DNA of 64,000 nucleotides from Craspedostauros australis (Eukaryota > Bacillariophyta > Bacillariophyceae > Mastogloiales > Achnanthaceae). The notes under the pieces were generated by a model. The model was given only the letters and a program-made list of their open reading frames with translations, was not told where the DNA came from and did no database searches. The position numbers and the translations under genes are program-made. The stretch is from positions 806,001-870,000 of the forward strand of contig JAMXDE010000010.1 in NCBI GenBank assembly GCA_026770025.1. The letters are read 5' to 3'. Positions 43,314 to 56,272 of the stretch are shown here, piece after piece (within the stretch, counting starts at the first letter, position 1; each line of letters starts with the position of its first letter).

Positions 43314-46300
43314 AGTACTCTTATCTCATTGGTTGCGACGTGGGGGCCGTTGTCGCTCGTATCGTGATGTTGGTCACGATTCCAACATCCCCGCCCCCTG
43401 CGACATACACGTGTGATTCGCATTCCTGCATTGGAGTCATGAACGTCAGGCATGGTTCGCATTCGGCACGTGGCGTTCTCCACCGCGAGTTACGTGCAGC
43501 TCACATTTTTCTGTGTCACAATGATCAAACGTGGGAGTTGCGGTAATGTAGAATATCCCCACGTTCGGCTCCTTACTCTTGGGAGGTGCGGCAATATGGT
43601 GTTTCAGAACACCCGATTCCTGACACAAGTCGGCTGGATTTGAGCAAACTGGGTCCCATCCTCCACAGCCAACATGATTGTGACCTTGTGACCATGACAA
43701 GAGCTCACTGCCAATTGGATTCTCCCCCATGTACAACCTTTGAAATTGGTCCATGGGCAATCAGAACGTTGGCACTGTCCGCGATGCTCATCGGCATATG
43801 TCGGTAGCATTTTCCACAAGGTTGTGCGGGGAACGATTGCAGACGCCTATCATTGCCAAGGAGGCGATTTCCTTGAACAGCAACTTGTGCAACAACTTTC
43901 CGTCCCAGGTGCACAATGATAAACTACCAGGGACAGTGTTATTCCATTCCACACAGACTCCTGGTCATGCTGTCTTCCATGTGAACTGCCAGGATGCATC
44001 AGCTCACATCTTCCCTGCTGATCCCAACCTCAATGGTCGCAGCATGGAAGATGAATTCGAATCCTCCCTCCTTTGCCCCTTGTCCAGCACAATCTTCAAA
44101 GCACCAAGCCTAACAAGCCTGTCCTCTTTGAACTTATTCTCCTTCCAGATGAAGCAGCCTTGGCTCAGCAACAACAATCAACACAGAGTGAATTCCAAAA
44201 ACGTTGCATACCATCTCGAAGGATCCGGACGGGTCATCTGTGGTTGTGTTCACGAGTCCAGCAAGACCATCCACACACATGTGTGAGAGCATTTGAACAC
44301 CTCTGTCCACCTTCAAGAGTCAGAACAGCCTGTGGAGGAGCTGTGTTATCCTGTTATTGTAAATAGCGAAATCACACGAATCCGTCAAGAGAGATCAAGT
44401 CTTTCAGGAAGATGGCAATGAGCTGGTGTAACGAAGGCACTGATTGGGTAGAGTGACTTCTGAATCTATGTTATCTTCATTGAGTTGTATCTCATGTTGC
44501 TGTGTTCAAGGACAGCTCTCGGTCATGCATCTTTGCAATCTTGTTCTGATGTGGAGATGACCCATGATGAGGCAATGACGTCTCCTGTGTCCATGTCACT
44601 CATCACCATTCCATGGCTCTGTCGATTCCACATTCCATTGATGAATCTTGAGGTCATTGAAGGTGGTGTCACTTCAGGTTTAGTTGGGAAGTAGATCAAG
44701 TTAAACTTGGCGTCACATGATTGCCAGGTGGTGGCCAGACCGAATCTCTGATGTTCTCTAGTGTGTCCCTTATGCCAATAAGCATGTGTCTGGAGGAAAA
44801 GACGTTTCAGCACATACCAGGACGGACTAATCAGAAAATGTATCAGGTGAATAAAGCATTGTGCTAATAAGCTGAAAGCAAAGATCATGAAGAACGTGGA
44901 AGCGGAAGTGGGGACAAGAAAAGTACAGGCAGTAGCCCACAAAGAAAGCACAGACGATGCCTCCAAGGATGCGGATGAACACATGGGGCCAAGGTAGTTG
45001 ATGTAAGCGCACCGAACGGAAATGAAGGCTCTCATGATTGACTGGCCATCCTACAAGCGAATACGGCAAGATTTGCAACTGCCGTTCAAGTTTATCCTTG
45101 CAGCAGTCATTGTGAATCCCTCCATCTCTATTAAACTCTGACCCCACCTCACCAGGAGAACAAAGCTCAAGCACCAGCTGTGGTGTCCATTGTGCAAGGA
45201 GTTCGCCACAGTGATAGACAGCCGAAAGAAGATGCAGTACAACCGACACAAGAGTTGAGGAAAACACATCACAACCGAGCTCATTCGCATATGTGTGGTG
45301 GTCAGATTGCTGATGCGAGTCTGTGCGTCGGGCTTTATGCCCAACCTGCATCATTGGAGAATGGAACACGTCGAATGCGCCATGACGAGGGCAATGGCAA
45401 CAGTGAAATGGTATGCCATGAGCACAGTCGCGGTTCATTGCTGATGGCCTCTGCACCATCAGAATTGATTCTTTTGGCTCATGATTGTCATCAGTCAATC
45501 CGTTCAAATACTTGGCAGAAACTTGGCGACGGTCACATGCAACGAGCAACGATCATACCACGAGAGCGCATTGGCTGCCCAGGGTATCCGTGTTGGCAGC
45601 ATTGAACAACTAGAATAGGTGAGATGTGTTGTGATGCAGGCTACGAGCATGAGGAGGAGGCACCAATGCATGGGACTAGCAATGCGCCGCATCTATATGT
45701 CTGCATGGAATGTGCCCAGGTTGCGAGAGCTTGGCTGTTGGCGACTGGGCAAAGATTCTGCCTCTACACACGCGCCGATGGCAGTGTTTTAGTGCATCCA
45801 GCGATCAGCATTTGGTACAGTCATGGAAGGTGTCCTGTCAGGCTCTGCATGCACCAGAATACGCAGCAGCGACGTACACAAGTCAGTTGCCACATAGTTG
45901 GAGCTTGGGCCTTGGCCATATTATGCCTTCCTACTCCGGCCATGCGCACAGATCCCAGATGGCATATGCCAAGATTGTGGCCAATGCAGGCTTCGTGTTG
46001 GGGTACGCCTGACGATGGGAAGAATAGAAGAGAAGATATTGGAAGAGGGAAGATGACTGATCACATACCCTGTCATGTGGGGTCAATTGTTGTTGGAGTA
46101 CGCTGGTCCCAAGATCGGTTGCCTCGTGCAGACGCCGCTTCTTCGGGCCAGTTGTTCACATGGGCAAGGCGACACCAGAAGAGGGTCGATGGGAGGATTG
46201 CGAAAAGCATGCAGAAGATGGGATGCCCTGCACCAGGTAAGTGCATTGGTGATGGCATTGTGCGTGTATGGGAACATTGCATTCGTGGCTCAGACTCTGA

Positions 46301-47004
46301 CACCACGTGGTGCGTATTGCATTGGAGTTGTTCTTCATCTCTGTTGCAAGGCATGCATCATGCTATACTGCTGTGTGTGAACCCTCAACACTTGGATCAT
46401 CCAGTGACTTTCATGTCATTAAATACTACTATCGCCATCATCATTGTCTGCTGCAATCGAGTCAAGCGTCAAGCTCATACCTTTGCCGTCAGTCACAAAG
46501 CATGGAAAGAATGAAAACCAAATGGATACTCGTGCTAGGCCAGATGCCAGGGGCAACACTGATCTGATACTTGAGCGCCACCATTTCAATCTGCAAACAC
46601 TGATGAATCCCAGCGGCACGCGCCTGATCCTTCATCCGACAGTCCTTGGATGAATAACCCAAGAGAGACTGAAGGATTCACCAACATGTCACGACCTTCG
46701 ACCGGATGGACTTGTTTTTGCACCAATCATTGCACGCGACGTGGACAATGCAAATTGAAAGTGGTCCTTCGACAGATGTCAACATCACAAGTGTTGCGCG
46801 TGCGCGGAGCACAAACATCTCGCGCGGTCAAAGGTTTCCCAGGCAGAGTGACAAATTTTGAGTGTGCAAGATGCGTGTTGCCCCCAACAATGAATTCAGT
46901 AATGAATGCCAGTTGTACTTTCAATTGCTTCCATGGAACAATCTCTGATCATGACAACTGGCGGTCACAACGCAGATTCTTCAGGAGCTGCTTTTGTGGT
47001 TAGA

Positions 47005-47047
47005 TTGTTGTTGTTGTTGTTGTTGTTGTCGTTGTTGTTGTTGTTGG
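47005..47047. repeat. (TTG)n microsatellite
   Basis: About fourteen TTG units with one TCG interruption, not inside any supported coding frame. Confidence 0.9.
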
Positions 47048-47874
47048 AATCGTAGCTTGTGGTGTGTGGGTGCGATAGAGGTTGGCGAACTTGGAGAGAT
47101 TGCACCCAACACAACAGGATCACGAGTTGCACTCTCTCCCACCAAGATCCCAACTTCTGCTGGTATTCACTGCCAAATACAAGGTCTGTCCCTCTTTCGT
47201 GAAGATATTGTGCGACATCGAGAAGAAATGATTGGTCACTGAAAATTCAAACAGTATCGTGGAGAACACCTCTCGCCGACACATGATCAGAAATCAGAAA
47301 TTTGGAATCAATATTTGATGACGTCAGGCCTTTGTTCTCGTCCAAAACGTGAAATACGTTGAGAACAAGAAAATCATGCGTCTCCGGAAACGGAAAAATA
47401 CACAAAACTGCGTTCAATTCGGAAGAATCAAGTGATTGACACTGAAACAAGAAGCCAAGAGCAAAGCAGATGAACAACGGCCAGAAGCCATGAACAGCAG
47501 CAGAACAGAGAACAAAGCAGTGTGGAAGTCAAGCTGGGCATCAAGATCTGGAATACCCACCAACCCACAACTCTGGATTGCGATGCCTGATCGGCAGCCC
47601 AGCCGAAGCATCGGCCTCAGCAAGCCTGCCGCCACTGCGCAATCCTCATCATTTCTTAGCACCCAACCGCCTTACCCATGCAAAATGCGAGAGCGCCGAT
47701 GATGGGCACGACTGGACAGCGAGCCGAAGCACGACTGGCGATTCCGAACCCCATGTGCCTCTCAACGTCCGCATGCTCAACGTGTCTAGTTGTAGACTAA
47801 TGCGAAAAATATAAACTTTTTAACTACAATGCCCAGGATCTTGTAACTTCACTCATATACTCTCTACAACATAA

Positions 47875-47925
47875 GACCCGCTGCAGCCAAAACGTTACGC
47901 CCAAGTCGGAAGCGCATCACGGATC
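47875..47925 (+). repeat. 51-bp repeat A, diverged inverted copy of 61213-61263
   Basis: It starts GACCCGCTGCAGC and contains GTTACGCCCA; 42 of 51 positions match the reverse complement of 61213-61263. The flanks on both sides are AT-rich. Nature unknown. Confidence 0.75.
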
Positions 47926-48488
47926 GGGTATCTAGCCACATCAACCTCTTCCTCTCAATGTGAGGTTTCTATTGAATTGCTTATGTTCCTCAAAGATCTT
48001 ATATTTTAAGAGTTATAGAGGGTTGAAAGTCATGTCAAATCTACGTATTAGGTGAATAACGCACAGACGCCAAAGTGCTCATTGACGCTTCAATTTAGTC
48101 GCAGTGGTCATTCGTCCCAAAATGTTCTTTTTGCTTCCATCGTTTGGGCCTTGTTCGCGATTCTTGAATTTCCGGAGAGTGACTTTACCTTGTGCTCACA
48201 CAGAATCGTTGGTGTGAACACAAAACTGTTGTTGCATGGAGAGTGATATGATGTATTATATTGTGATGCGGTGCGATGTGCAATGGGCCGTCAACCAGGA
48301 TGGCAGGCACGGCCCTTGGTCCTCTTCCTTCTGTCTGTTCTGTCAGCATGGTAGCAAGGTGGATGCACGGCTGCAATGCACGAGACGCATACGATGCAAG
48401 TTGCGCAGCGCTGAATTGGACGATGTGAATTGCTGGTCCCAAGATGGAAATGGACAGCGCCCTTGCCACAGTCATGTACGCAGTGGCA

Positions 48489-48810
48489 ACCCCAACCCAC
48501 ACATCTCTGACCCTAACCCAGGTCTTGGCCCTCTGGACCCCTAACCCCAGCCCTAACCCTAACATTGAGTTTCTTCATGGCTCTGTCTGAGTAATGTCAG
48601 CCACACGCAGTTGCCTCCCTCGTCTCTCCCAAGTTGCCGAAACTCCAACCGGAACCCCAACCCTAACTCTAGCCCTGAACAACTGCTTCCCTCCTACCTA
48701 ACCCAAGCTGGAACCCCAGCCCTAACTCTGACCCTGAGCGACCTCGTGACTCTTTCTGAACAACGTCATCCGCACACAGTTACCTCCTCCGTCGCTCTGG
48801 TGTTGCCCTT
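48489..48810. repeat. Interstitial degenerate telomere-like repeats
   Basis: Clusters of CCCTAA variants (CCCTAACCC, CCCTAACCCTAAC, CCCTAACTCT) occur at 48511-48563, 48651-48677 and 48710-48735. A 30-nt unit (GGAACCCCAACCC...) recurs 59 bp apart, and a CTCTGTCTGA...CAGTTGCCTCC block at 48580-48613 recurs 169 bp to the right in diverged form. This fits an old telomeric or subtelomeric insertion. Confidence 0.75.
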
Positions 48811-49489
48811 GTCGCGAACTCTTGCTTTTCTCCCACTTTTTTGTTTCGTGCACTGTTTGGATCCATTTCAACGGCCGCCGTTCCAGCGTTTTTTATTCGA
48901 TTTCACAATTTTTACAGTTTGTTTCATCGAAGGTATCTTCCAGAACATCCTTTGAAGCTTTTTGCGCCAATGAAACTAAATCAATATTGTCGATTGTGAT
49001 TGCGGTATCTGGACAGACGTCATATCTGCTGAGTAAAACCTGGCGCGTTGGCGTGAAGGCTTCGTCGAGAATCCCAACGCACGAGCCATCCAAAGAGACA
49101 GACTTGGACAAACAAAGACAAGAAACAAGTCAACACGAGAGACGAAAGGGCCACGTGTTGACTGTGGGAAACATCGCGTCGCGTCGCTTCGCATCATCAC
49201 CGTTGCCATTTCCATTTCCATCGGCATCGCTTGGCAACCGCACGAGTAACATACTCGCTCGCTATCATCTTTGTTACCAATCAAGAGCATCATGCACAAG
49301 CACGTTCATCTTCTAAAGTGCTTCATCCCAATCTCAACTGGCATCTCTCATTGCGTCGATCAATTGACCGATCGCCGCTCGTGCCTCAGTTGGTGGGTTG
49401 TGCGGTGACTCATTCCTGCATGTGCGACTGTGGCAATTCCAACGCATCACAATGCACCACAGCGCACCACAACCCAAAGAGAAACGAAC

Positions 49490-52307
49490 ATGGCAGACAA
49501 TCCCTCCATCTCGTTGGAGGATGAGGATAGCAAATCCTCCATGAGCTTTGGCTCCAGGGCCAACGAGATGTGCCCCAACACGCTCGTCAGTCTTACGAAG
49601 CCCAAGACCAGAGCCGACAAACGCATCGTGGACGTCCGTGAGGCGAATGACACCATACCCTTCGTCAGCAAGATGGGGATGGATGCAGCCAGCAATGGCA
49701 TGCTCTTCAATCTGTGGAAGGATTCCAAGGTACGTACAATGCGCAGTACACTGCACGAACGAGCTGAAGAAGCTCTGCAAGTATTCCAGTGTATGCATCG
49801 CGCTCCTCACACACAGAACAACATTGCATTCTATTCTCACATATTATTCTCATATTCTGTTGTCTCGCTTCACTGTTCGCGTCATCCTTCCAACCAACAA
49901 TCCTTCATCCACATCGATATCATCCACACTCCAAACACTGCAGAATCAAAAAAGCGTCTGGCGCAAAACAATGTTGGCGTCGTATCAGACCAGCAACCCC
50001 AAATGGACCAAGGTGATGGATCTGGACCACTTTGCCAGGAAGGAGAAGATGCTGTGGAAGTGAAAGGGAAGTTGGGTGCTGCCCAGAGCGAGAGATCCAA
50101 TGTCGCAAGACGGCAAGCTCATCACGCACGCACTTCTCAGTTTGTCACAGGGCAGCACGGACTCCGTCGTCCTCAGGGAATTCGATCTCGTCAAATCCGT
50201 ATTCGTCACCGACAGGCCATTCTCAATACGGAAGACAAGACCAGAGCCTGCTACAAAACAAGGAACATCCTCCTGGTCGGGGCAGATTTTGGTTCTTCGT
50301 CTCTCACGAGAGGGATACCCCAGGACGATCCGCGAGTGGGTGGGAGGCACGGATCTGGCATCAGCGTCTGTGGTCCTTGAAGGTGAAAAGTCTGACATCG
50401 CAGTCTCAGCCAACGTCGACAATCAGAGGGTGCGCAGCGGGGGTATCTACAAAATCTGCACGAGGGCCATCGCCTACCAGATCACCAAATTCTGGATACG
50501 GAGGTCAAGTACAAGCACATGCTGCCGCCCAGACAACATACCAGAATCGAGACAGGAGATCCGCCGGATTTCAAACTGTTGCTTGCACCAGAAGATTCGG
50601 ATATCGATTTCGGTGGCACCGTTCTCATGATCCCTTTGCAATCCAACTGGTCACCTGAGGGTGCCAAGGAATTCAAGGCTGGATCCATCATCTACGTCAA
50701 TGCGCACAAATTCGTCAGTATGGACCGGCCGATCGGATATATCATACACTCTTCAAACCCTCCAACTACCTCCTCCGAAAAAAAAATACACCATCACAAA
50801 GAACCACCTCATCCTCTTGCTCATTGGTAACGTCAGATCGAAGCTGGAGTTCTATCAATTGGAGGAGGAGGCTAACAAGCTGCGTTTGGTGGGAGGCGAC
50901 AAGCGACCCCGAATCGCCTCCGCCAGCGTTCGATCTGCGCATCCCTATGAGAGCGATCGATTCTGGACCACGACCACCAGATACACAGAACCAACCACGC
51001 TGTGACTTGGCGATGCATCCGTGTTTGATGGCGAAGACGAGAAGATGATGAAGCGGGTCGACCCAGAGGTGCACCTTGGCAGCAAGCTCAAATCGCTACC
51101 GAGTCAATTCGATTCGAAAGGTTTGGACGTCATGCAACGCATCGCAGAAAGCAAGGACGGCACTGATGCTCTGCACATCATCATGTCGAAGAGGCGTCCC
51201 CACGAACAAGCGGACCTACCTTGCTCTACGCCTATGGTGCCTTTGAGGTCGTGTCGGTCCGCATTACAACCTGCGACAGGTCTGGCATGGTTGGAATGTG
51301 GCAGCGTCTGCGCGGAAACCAACATGTGCGGTGGCGGAGCATTCGGTCCAGGCTGGCATCAGGTGAGTGACAAGTGTTGTTGATGTTGCTGCTGCTGTGT
51401 ATGGTCGTGTTGTACACTTGCGCATTTGCACCTGGCATGTGCGCGGCGCAGAGCAGACCCAAAAATCAGGAATGGAAAGCATGCACAAAACAGGCGCATT
51501 GAAGGAGGACGACTTTCAGAGCTTGTGGGAACATGCCATTGATTCCTTGATTCTATTCCATTCGTATTCCCACTTCAATTCACATCATACTCACAATCGA
51601 ATCATTGTCTCATTGGTATGGCATGGTATGATACTCACTGCACCCATTCTGTGGTACTATAAGCACACACTCTCATCCCAAATAATGGACTCCACTCCAA
51701 CCATGTGTCTGAATTGCTGCAATATCGTCTTGCTGGAGGCCGCGGTGCGTGAAAAGCGTACCAAACCACACGAAGACTTCATCGCAGCTGCTGAGGATTT
51801 GATTTCGTCGAAGTATGAAAAGCCAAAACATTGGTCATCCACGGCAGATCCGGCGGAGGATTGGTGGTGCGGATGCTTTCGTGATGCTCCTGAACTGTTC
51901 AGCGCGGTGCGTTGGGCAGTCGACCCATGTCATCAAGCGGTCAAAGATCTGCATTCGGACGATGCACCGATATGCGCGACGAATTTGGATCCGGACGCGT
52001 CCGATTGGAGGTGTTCATGAAGTAGATCTCGCCGTACCACAACATCAAATAGGATCCAAATTTCTACCAATCCTATTCACTGCCGCACGAACGATGATCG
52101 GATAACCCAGCGCATGCACGCAAGATGGTGAAGAAGCTGTGGAGACTGGTTCAGGGAAAACGATGGCTGTCATAATACGATGAGAATGTGGAGGGCGGGA
52201 ACGATCTGCATGCAACGCCGAAGCAGGACGCCTTCATGACTGCGCTGGCGTACGATTTCATGTTCATGACGTTGTCGAAGAATGCCAAAAAGTCAGCTGA
52301 CGAGTAA
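49490..52307 (+). pseudogene. Prolyl oligopeptidase (S9A) pseudogene
   Basis: Segments in several frames reproduce an S9A serine peptidase from end to end: WRKTMLASYQTSNPKWTKVM and DLDHFARKEKMLWK (N-terminal domain), TDSVVLREFDL, REGYPRTIREWVGGTDLASA, LLAPEDSDIDFGGTVLMIPL, HPYESDRFW (propeller), LKSLPSQFDSKGLDVMQRIA-ESKDGT, GGGAFGPGWHQ, then HEDFIAAAEDLI, a GRSGGG serine motif readable only out of frame, PELFSAV and ARKMVKKLW near the end. Likely introns are 49730-49943 and 51363-51738. Disruptions include TGA at 50061-50063 and 51003-51005, frame changes near 50230, 50310, 50450, 50785 (in an A9 run) and 51215-51290, and several beyond 51830. The parent enzyme cleaves short peptides after proline. 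Sequencing error could explain some shifts but not all. Confidence 0.85.
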
Positions 52308-52621
52308 TGGACTGGATTTGGATTGATGCACGCAGTGTTCTAATCGTGTAACATACCATACATAGCAAGAATATGTGCGAATTGAGTAGATGCACGGCGA
52401 TGGTGGTTCCATTGTGCATGTCAAGATCATAGCAACCGATAACATCAGAGCCACTCTATACATACCAACAACAACTTCCTCTCAGAATCCCTGTGGACAT
52501 GCAGCTACTGCAGTTGATATCGCCATGCTGCAAGTTGATAGTATCAATGTGACACAGAGTATAGTATCGTAGAATAGAATGCAATATAATAATGTTGGCA
52601 TACTCGCGGCGGTCGTCAGGA
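52308..52621. other. Intergenic stretch left of the TGA-split transposon gene
   Basis: 314 AT-richer bases between the pseudogene and the 3' end of the next transposon gene. No gene; no terminal inverted repeat was recognised. Confidence 0.4.
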
Positions 52622-55600
52622 TCAATCATCGGAAGGTAGCAGGTTGCCATCAATCACATCAGCGTCCTGCCCATCGTATGGGCGATCATCCAGAACCTGC
52701 TCTTCATGCACTTCTTCGCTTTGAGTGTTCTCCTTGGATGCCATGATCCGCAGTTCATGCATCTCGTTCAGGTGCTCTTCACATTCCTCGTCGTCCAAGA
52801 AGCCATTGTTCTCAAGGTATCTCTCCGCTCGACCGTCAGGAGCTGCCAGGAAGCATTTCAGGTACGTGATGTCCACCTTGATCCTCTGCTCCCAATCAAG
52901 CAAGAAAGGCCCGGCCATCAGCTCTTCGTGAAGCACATGAGCGCTCCTCCTCGTGTCCGGGTTCCTGCAAGCAATCGCAGCATCGCACACAATCTGCGCC
53001 ACTTGTTTTGACATGGACGGTACCTTGGTTGCCGGAGGTGCTGATGGATCCTTCTTTCGTGAGGTGGCTTTGTCTGGGTGACAGATCGCCCATCCCTGCC
53101 TGATGGCTTGAGGGAAGTCCACTGTGGCATTTCGTTCACAATTTGCCGTTTCTGCTGCTGCTGTTGCTGGTTCCAGAACACGCGAAGTGAGAACGCGCTT
53201 GAGCATGTCAGTTTTGCTGGTGCTCTTGTTTGTTGTTGATGTGTGTCGTTGTTTAGTCGGTTGTGAGCCGCGGATACTCTGTGGATCCATCACGAATGCT
53301 GGTGGGACCTCGGTGATGTCCTCATCATTGCAAGTGACATCGAGGTGGAGAATGTCGAACTTGTCGATCTTGCCCTGAGTGATAGTCTCTGGATGCGTCA
53401 ATCCCGATGATGCTGTGATCTGGATTTTGTCATCGATCAGATCAATTTGATGGGTGGCGCGAACGGAAACTCGGTTGGTCGCGAATGCTTTTTCCTTTCC
53501 GTCCACACCACAGATGATGGCATGTCCCAATCTGCTCAGATCCAACAGAAACGTCGTTGTCCCCTTGATGTTGGCAGCTTGTAGCACTTTGAAAATATTG
53601 CCTTCGGTGGCAATCTTTGCATCCCTGGCACTATCCACATACAACCTGAGTTGACGGGAGACGAAACCAAAGTGTCCGTCCAAAGCGCTCTTGCCAGCTT
53701 GTGCCTCGGTGTACAGCCATTGGATGATTTGGAGTTGTGGTTTGGGAGGGCGGGTTCCGGTGTCTTGCTGTGCTTTGGCCTTCGTGGATGATGCAGCCTT
53801 CGCGTCATGATAAGATGACTGTTCTGTGTTGATTTTGGGGGCAGGCGGAGATTTAGCCTTGTCCTTGTGCTTGCCCTTGTTCTTGGCCGTCATCTTCCGC
53901 TTCTTCTTCTTCTTCTCTGGCATCTTGTATTCAACTTCAACCTCTCCTTGGTTCAGTCCATGCATGTACCTCATCAGTGCTGGACTTGCAAAGCAACTGG
54001 CATTGTCACTCTGGAATACAACCTCTTTGACCCCCTTGTGGAGCTTCGGAAGCACGGTGGAATGAAGAATCTTGATCGCACCAGCAACTTGGACATGATC
54101 CTGCTTGTTCCGCCCCTTCATCACCATGTCAATGAATCGATACTCGAACTTGCCATTCTTGTATTGGATTGTCATGACACCAAGGAGAGACATTCCGTTC
54201 TTGCCAAAGAACGCTTTCTGAGCTTCCTGATTCTCCGTTGGGAGGATGCGTTGCTTGTGATCGAGCACAGCAATGATGCGATCTGGGTGGTCCTTGAGGC
54301 GCTCCTTTTCCTCCTTGATCTTCTGTGCTTGTACCTTTCATCTCACTTGGTGGGCCATGTACTGGCGCAGTGCATCATCACACAGGTTAATTGCTGCAGC
54401 CATGCGATCCAATTCGAACGTGTTGCCAGTGATGTTGTTGGTGGCAGTTCGCATGAAGTCGCGAACGCGAATCGGGAAGAATGTCATGACATCTGCACAT
54501 TGCTTGCATGCTTGGTTCACAAACGGGAGGGAGCCATTTGTCAGAGCGAACTCTGCGGAATGTAGATTATCCGTGGTTGACTTCACCTGGATGTGCTTGT
54601 TTGCATATTTCCATTTCGCAAATGAAAGAACAGAATTGTTGTCCGTGATGATGGCCTGTGCCTCGTTGAGAAGTTCAGACACGAGCTCTTTGTCTTGATG
54701 TTCCTTGTTCTGAGTCCGAAGCAGTTCCATGACTCTCCTGATCATGTTTTGGAAGTGCATGAATACAGTCAGAGTATCTGTGTAGAAGGAGGACAGGCCA
54801 GTTTGACACTTGCCACGTCGTGTGAGCAATGTCAGGATACTCATGAAGGCAGGCCTGCCGACAGGGTCATCTGTTGCGTTCTTGTACTTCGCAAAGAGTT
54901 CTGCATCAGATGTTGATCCGCGAATGAAGATAGGCAGGTCTGGGAACAGAACACCAGCCAACTTGATGCTCCTTGTGATGCCTGGCCGGTACTGGAGCAT
55001 GGAGGTGAGAAACGAGATCACTCCCTGGAGACTAGATTCCTTGACACGGTACTTGTAGTCTGTGTGTGGGAACTGGCCTCCAGCAAGGATCGCACCACCA
55101 GCGTGCGACAGTCTCCTGTGTGCTGCACGAGACATGGTTCGGCGTCCCAGTGCAACCTTCGCCTTGTCTCCTTTCGACAAGCTACCGTAGTGCGCGGCCA
55201 GGATTCGGGTGCAGCGCCTGGAGTCACAGGTCATTGCCAAAACCGCACGAGCAGTCAGTGACAGGTCCCTATTCCCCCAGAAGGCTAAATGACAGAGAGT
55301 CTGCTCCAGCAACACAGGAGGGAGCTGTTTGCAATGTCGCACAAAGGTCATGGCTTCCCAAAGTTGAGGTGGGGGTTTCGTGCCAGGGAAGATTGCATGT
55401 TCGGATGTTCCATTACACAGCTCTTTCCAGATTCGTTTGATGAGACTCCAGTGGCGCTTGGCTCCCCTTGGTGGGATGCTTCTGAATCCACTCACAGGGA
55501 ATTTCGTAATTGCTCGAATGTCAATGCCTGCTGATTTGAAGATAGATGTGAGTAGTCCTTTTCGATTTACAGCATCCTCTGCTTCTGGAACGTACTCGAC

Positions 55601-56272
55601 ATCGGTGTCATCGGCACTGCTCATACTTGCACAATCCGGCTCGCGCTCTTCCATAGACACAGCGACATCTCGTCGCGCGAGCACATCATCTCCTGCCTGT
55701 TGATGTGGCGTCCTGCGTCTGTTTGCTGATGATTTGCGCTTGGGACGTGTGGGCACAGCAGCTTGACCACGAATCCCAACAGAGAACAAGGTGGCATGCG
55801 GTACAAAGGTGTTCATACCTGCATGATGTACATCTCTGCGGATGGATGATGCACAGTTTGGGCAAAATGGTGGCCTACTGCAGTGACTGCAGAACAGGGT
55901 CAGACATTGCTTGCAAGGCATGATACCAAAACGGTTGGGCCCCATGTAGTTGGAAGTGGGAGTTGCCATGCTGTTGTTGGGGTGGAATGTCGAGTATGGT
56001 AGACCACCCACGCCTGTACCAATGTAGCTGGGGATGCAAAAGGAAGGAGGTTGTATGTTGGGAGGGACATGATGATTCGCAACCATGGGGAGAGGAGGAC
56101 TGTGAACGCTGCCATTGTGGTTTGGTCCGACAGGTGCAGAGTATTGGTACGATGCGTAGTGCCCATGAGGTGGTTGGTGATGGATGGATGTGCCAGCAGT
56201 TGCTGTTTGACGTTGCACCTTTGATTGGGATGGATTGGGATCGATGCTCGAATCCTCGCGTGGACGGGTCAT
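52622..56272 (-). pseudogene. DDE-type transposon gene split by a single in-frame TGA
   Basis: Two long frames, 56272-54338 and 54337-52622, are in the same phase and separated only by TGA at 54340-54338; together they make 1217 codons. The 5' half has a Pro/His-rich start and a Cys-rich segment (CKQCLTLFCSHCSRPPFCPNC), likely a zinc finger. The 3' half has a DDE-like core: RIIAVLDHKQ just after the TGA, VVFQSDNASC near 54000 and EAQAGKSALDGHF near 53690, giving three candidate catalytic Asp, then KGTTTF. I recall similar EAQxGK(S/D)xxD proteins, unnamed, in animals and oomycetes. TGA ends ordinary genes here (bL34m, AP-3 beta, helicase), so it is a real stop. It is either a one-mutation pseudogene or a readthrough gene. 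No terminal repeats were found. Confidence 0.7.

Larger units (their letters stand above)
42971..49489. other. Accessory region with repeats and no recognised intact gene
   Basis: Frames up to 296 codons (45624-46514 plus, 44827-45549 minus, 43753-44286 plus) show no known domain and are interleaved with stops in all frames. One plus frame near 45165-45240 reads as a zinc-finger-like WCPLCKEF...H segment, and the frame at 46650-47003 is Cys-rich (CFCTNHCTRRGQCKLK, FECARC). These look like decayed transposon or gene remnants. Two imperfect copies of a ~45-bp word (GGGAG.TGCGG.AAT) occur at 43528-43620. Confidence 0.4.

Noticed and set aside
45624-46514. A 296-codon plus-strand frame
   Set aside because: No domain, erratic composition and no splice partners; probably chance within decayed sequence.
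54338-54340. TGA as a reassigned sense codon
   Set aside because: bL34m, AP-3 beta and the helicase all end naturally in TGA in this window.
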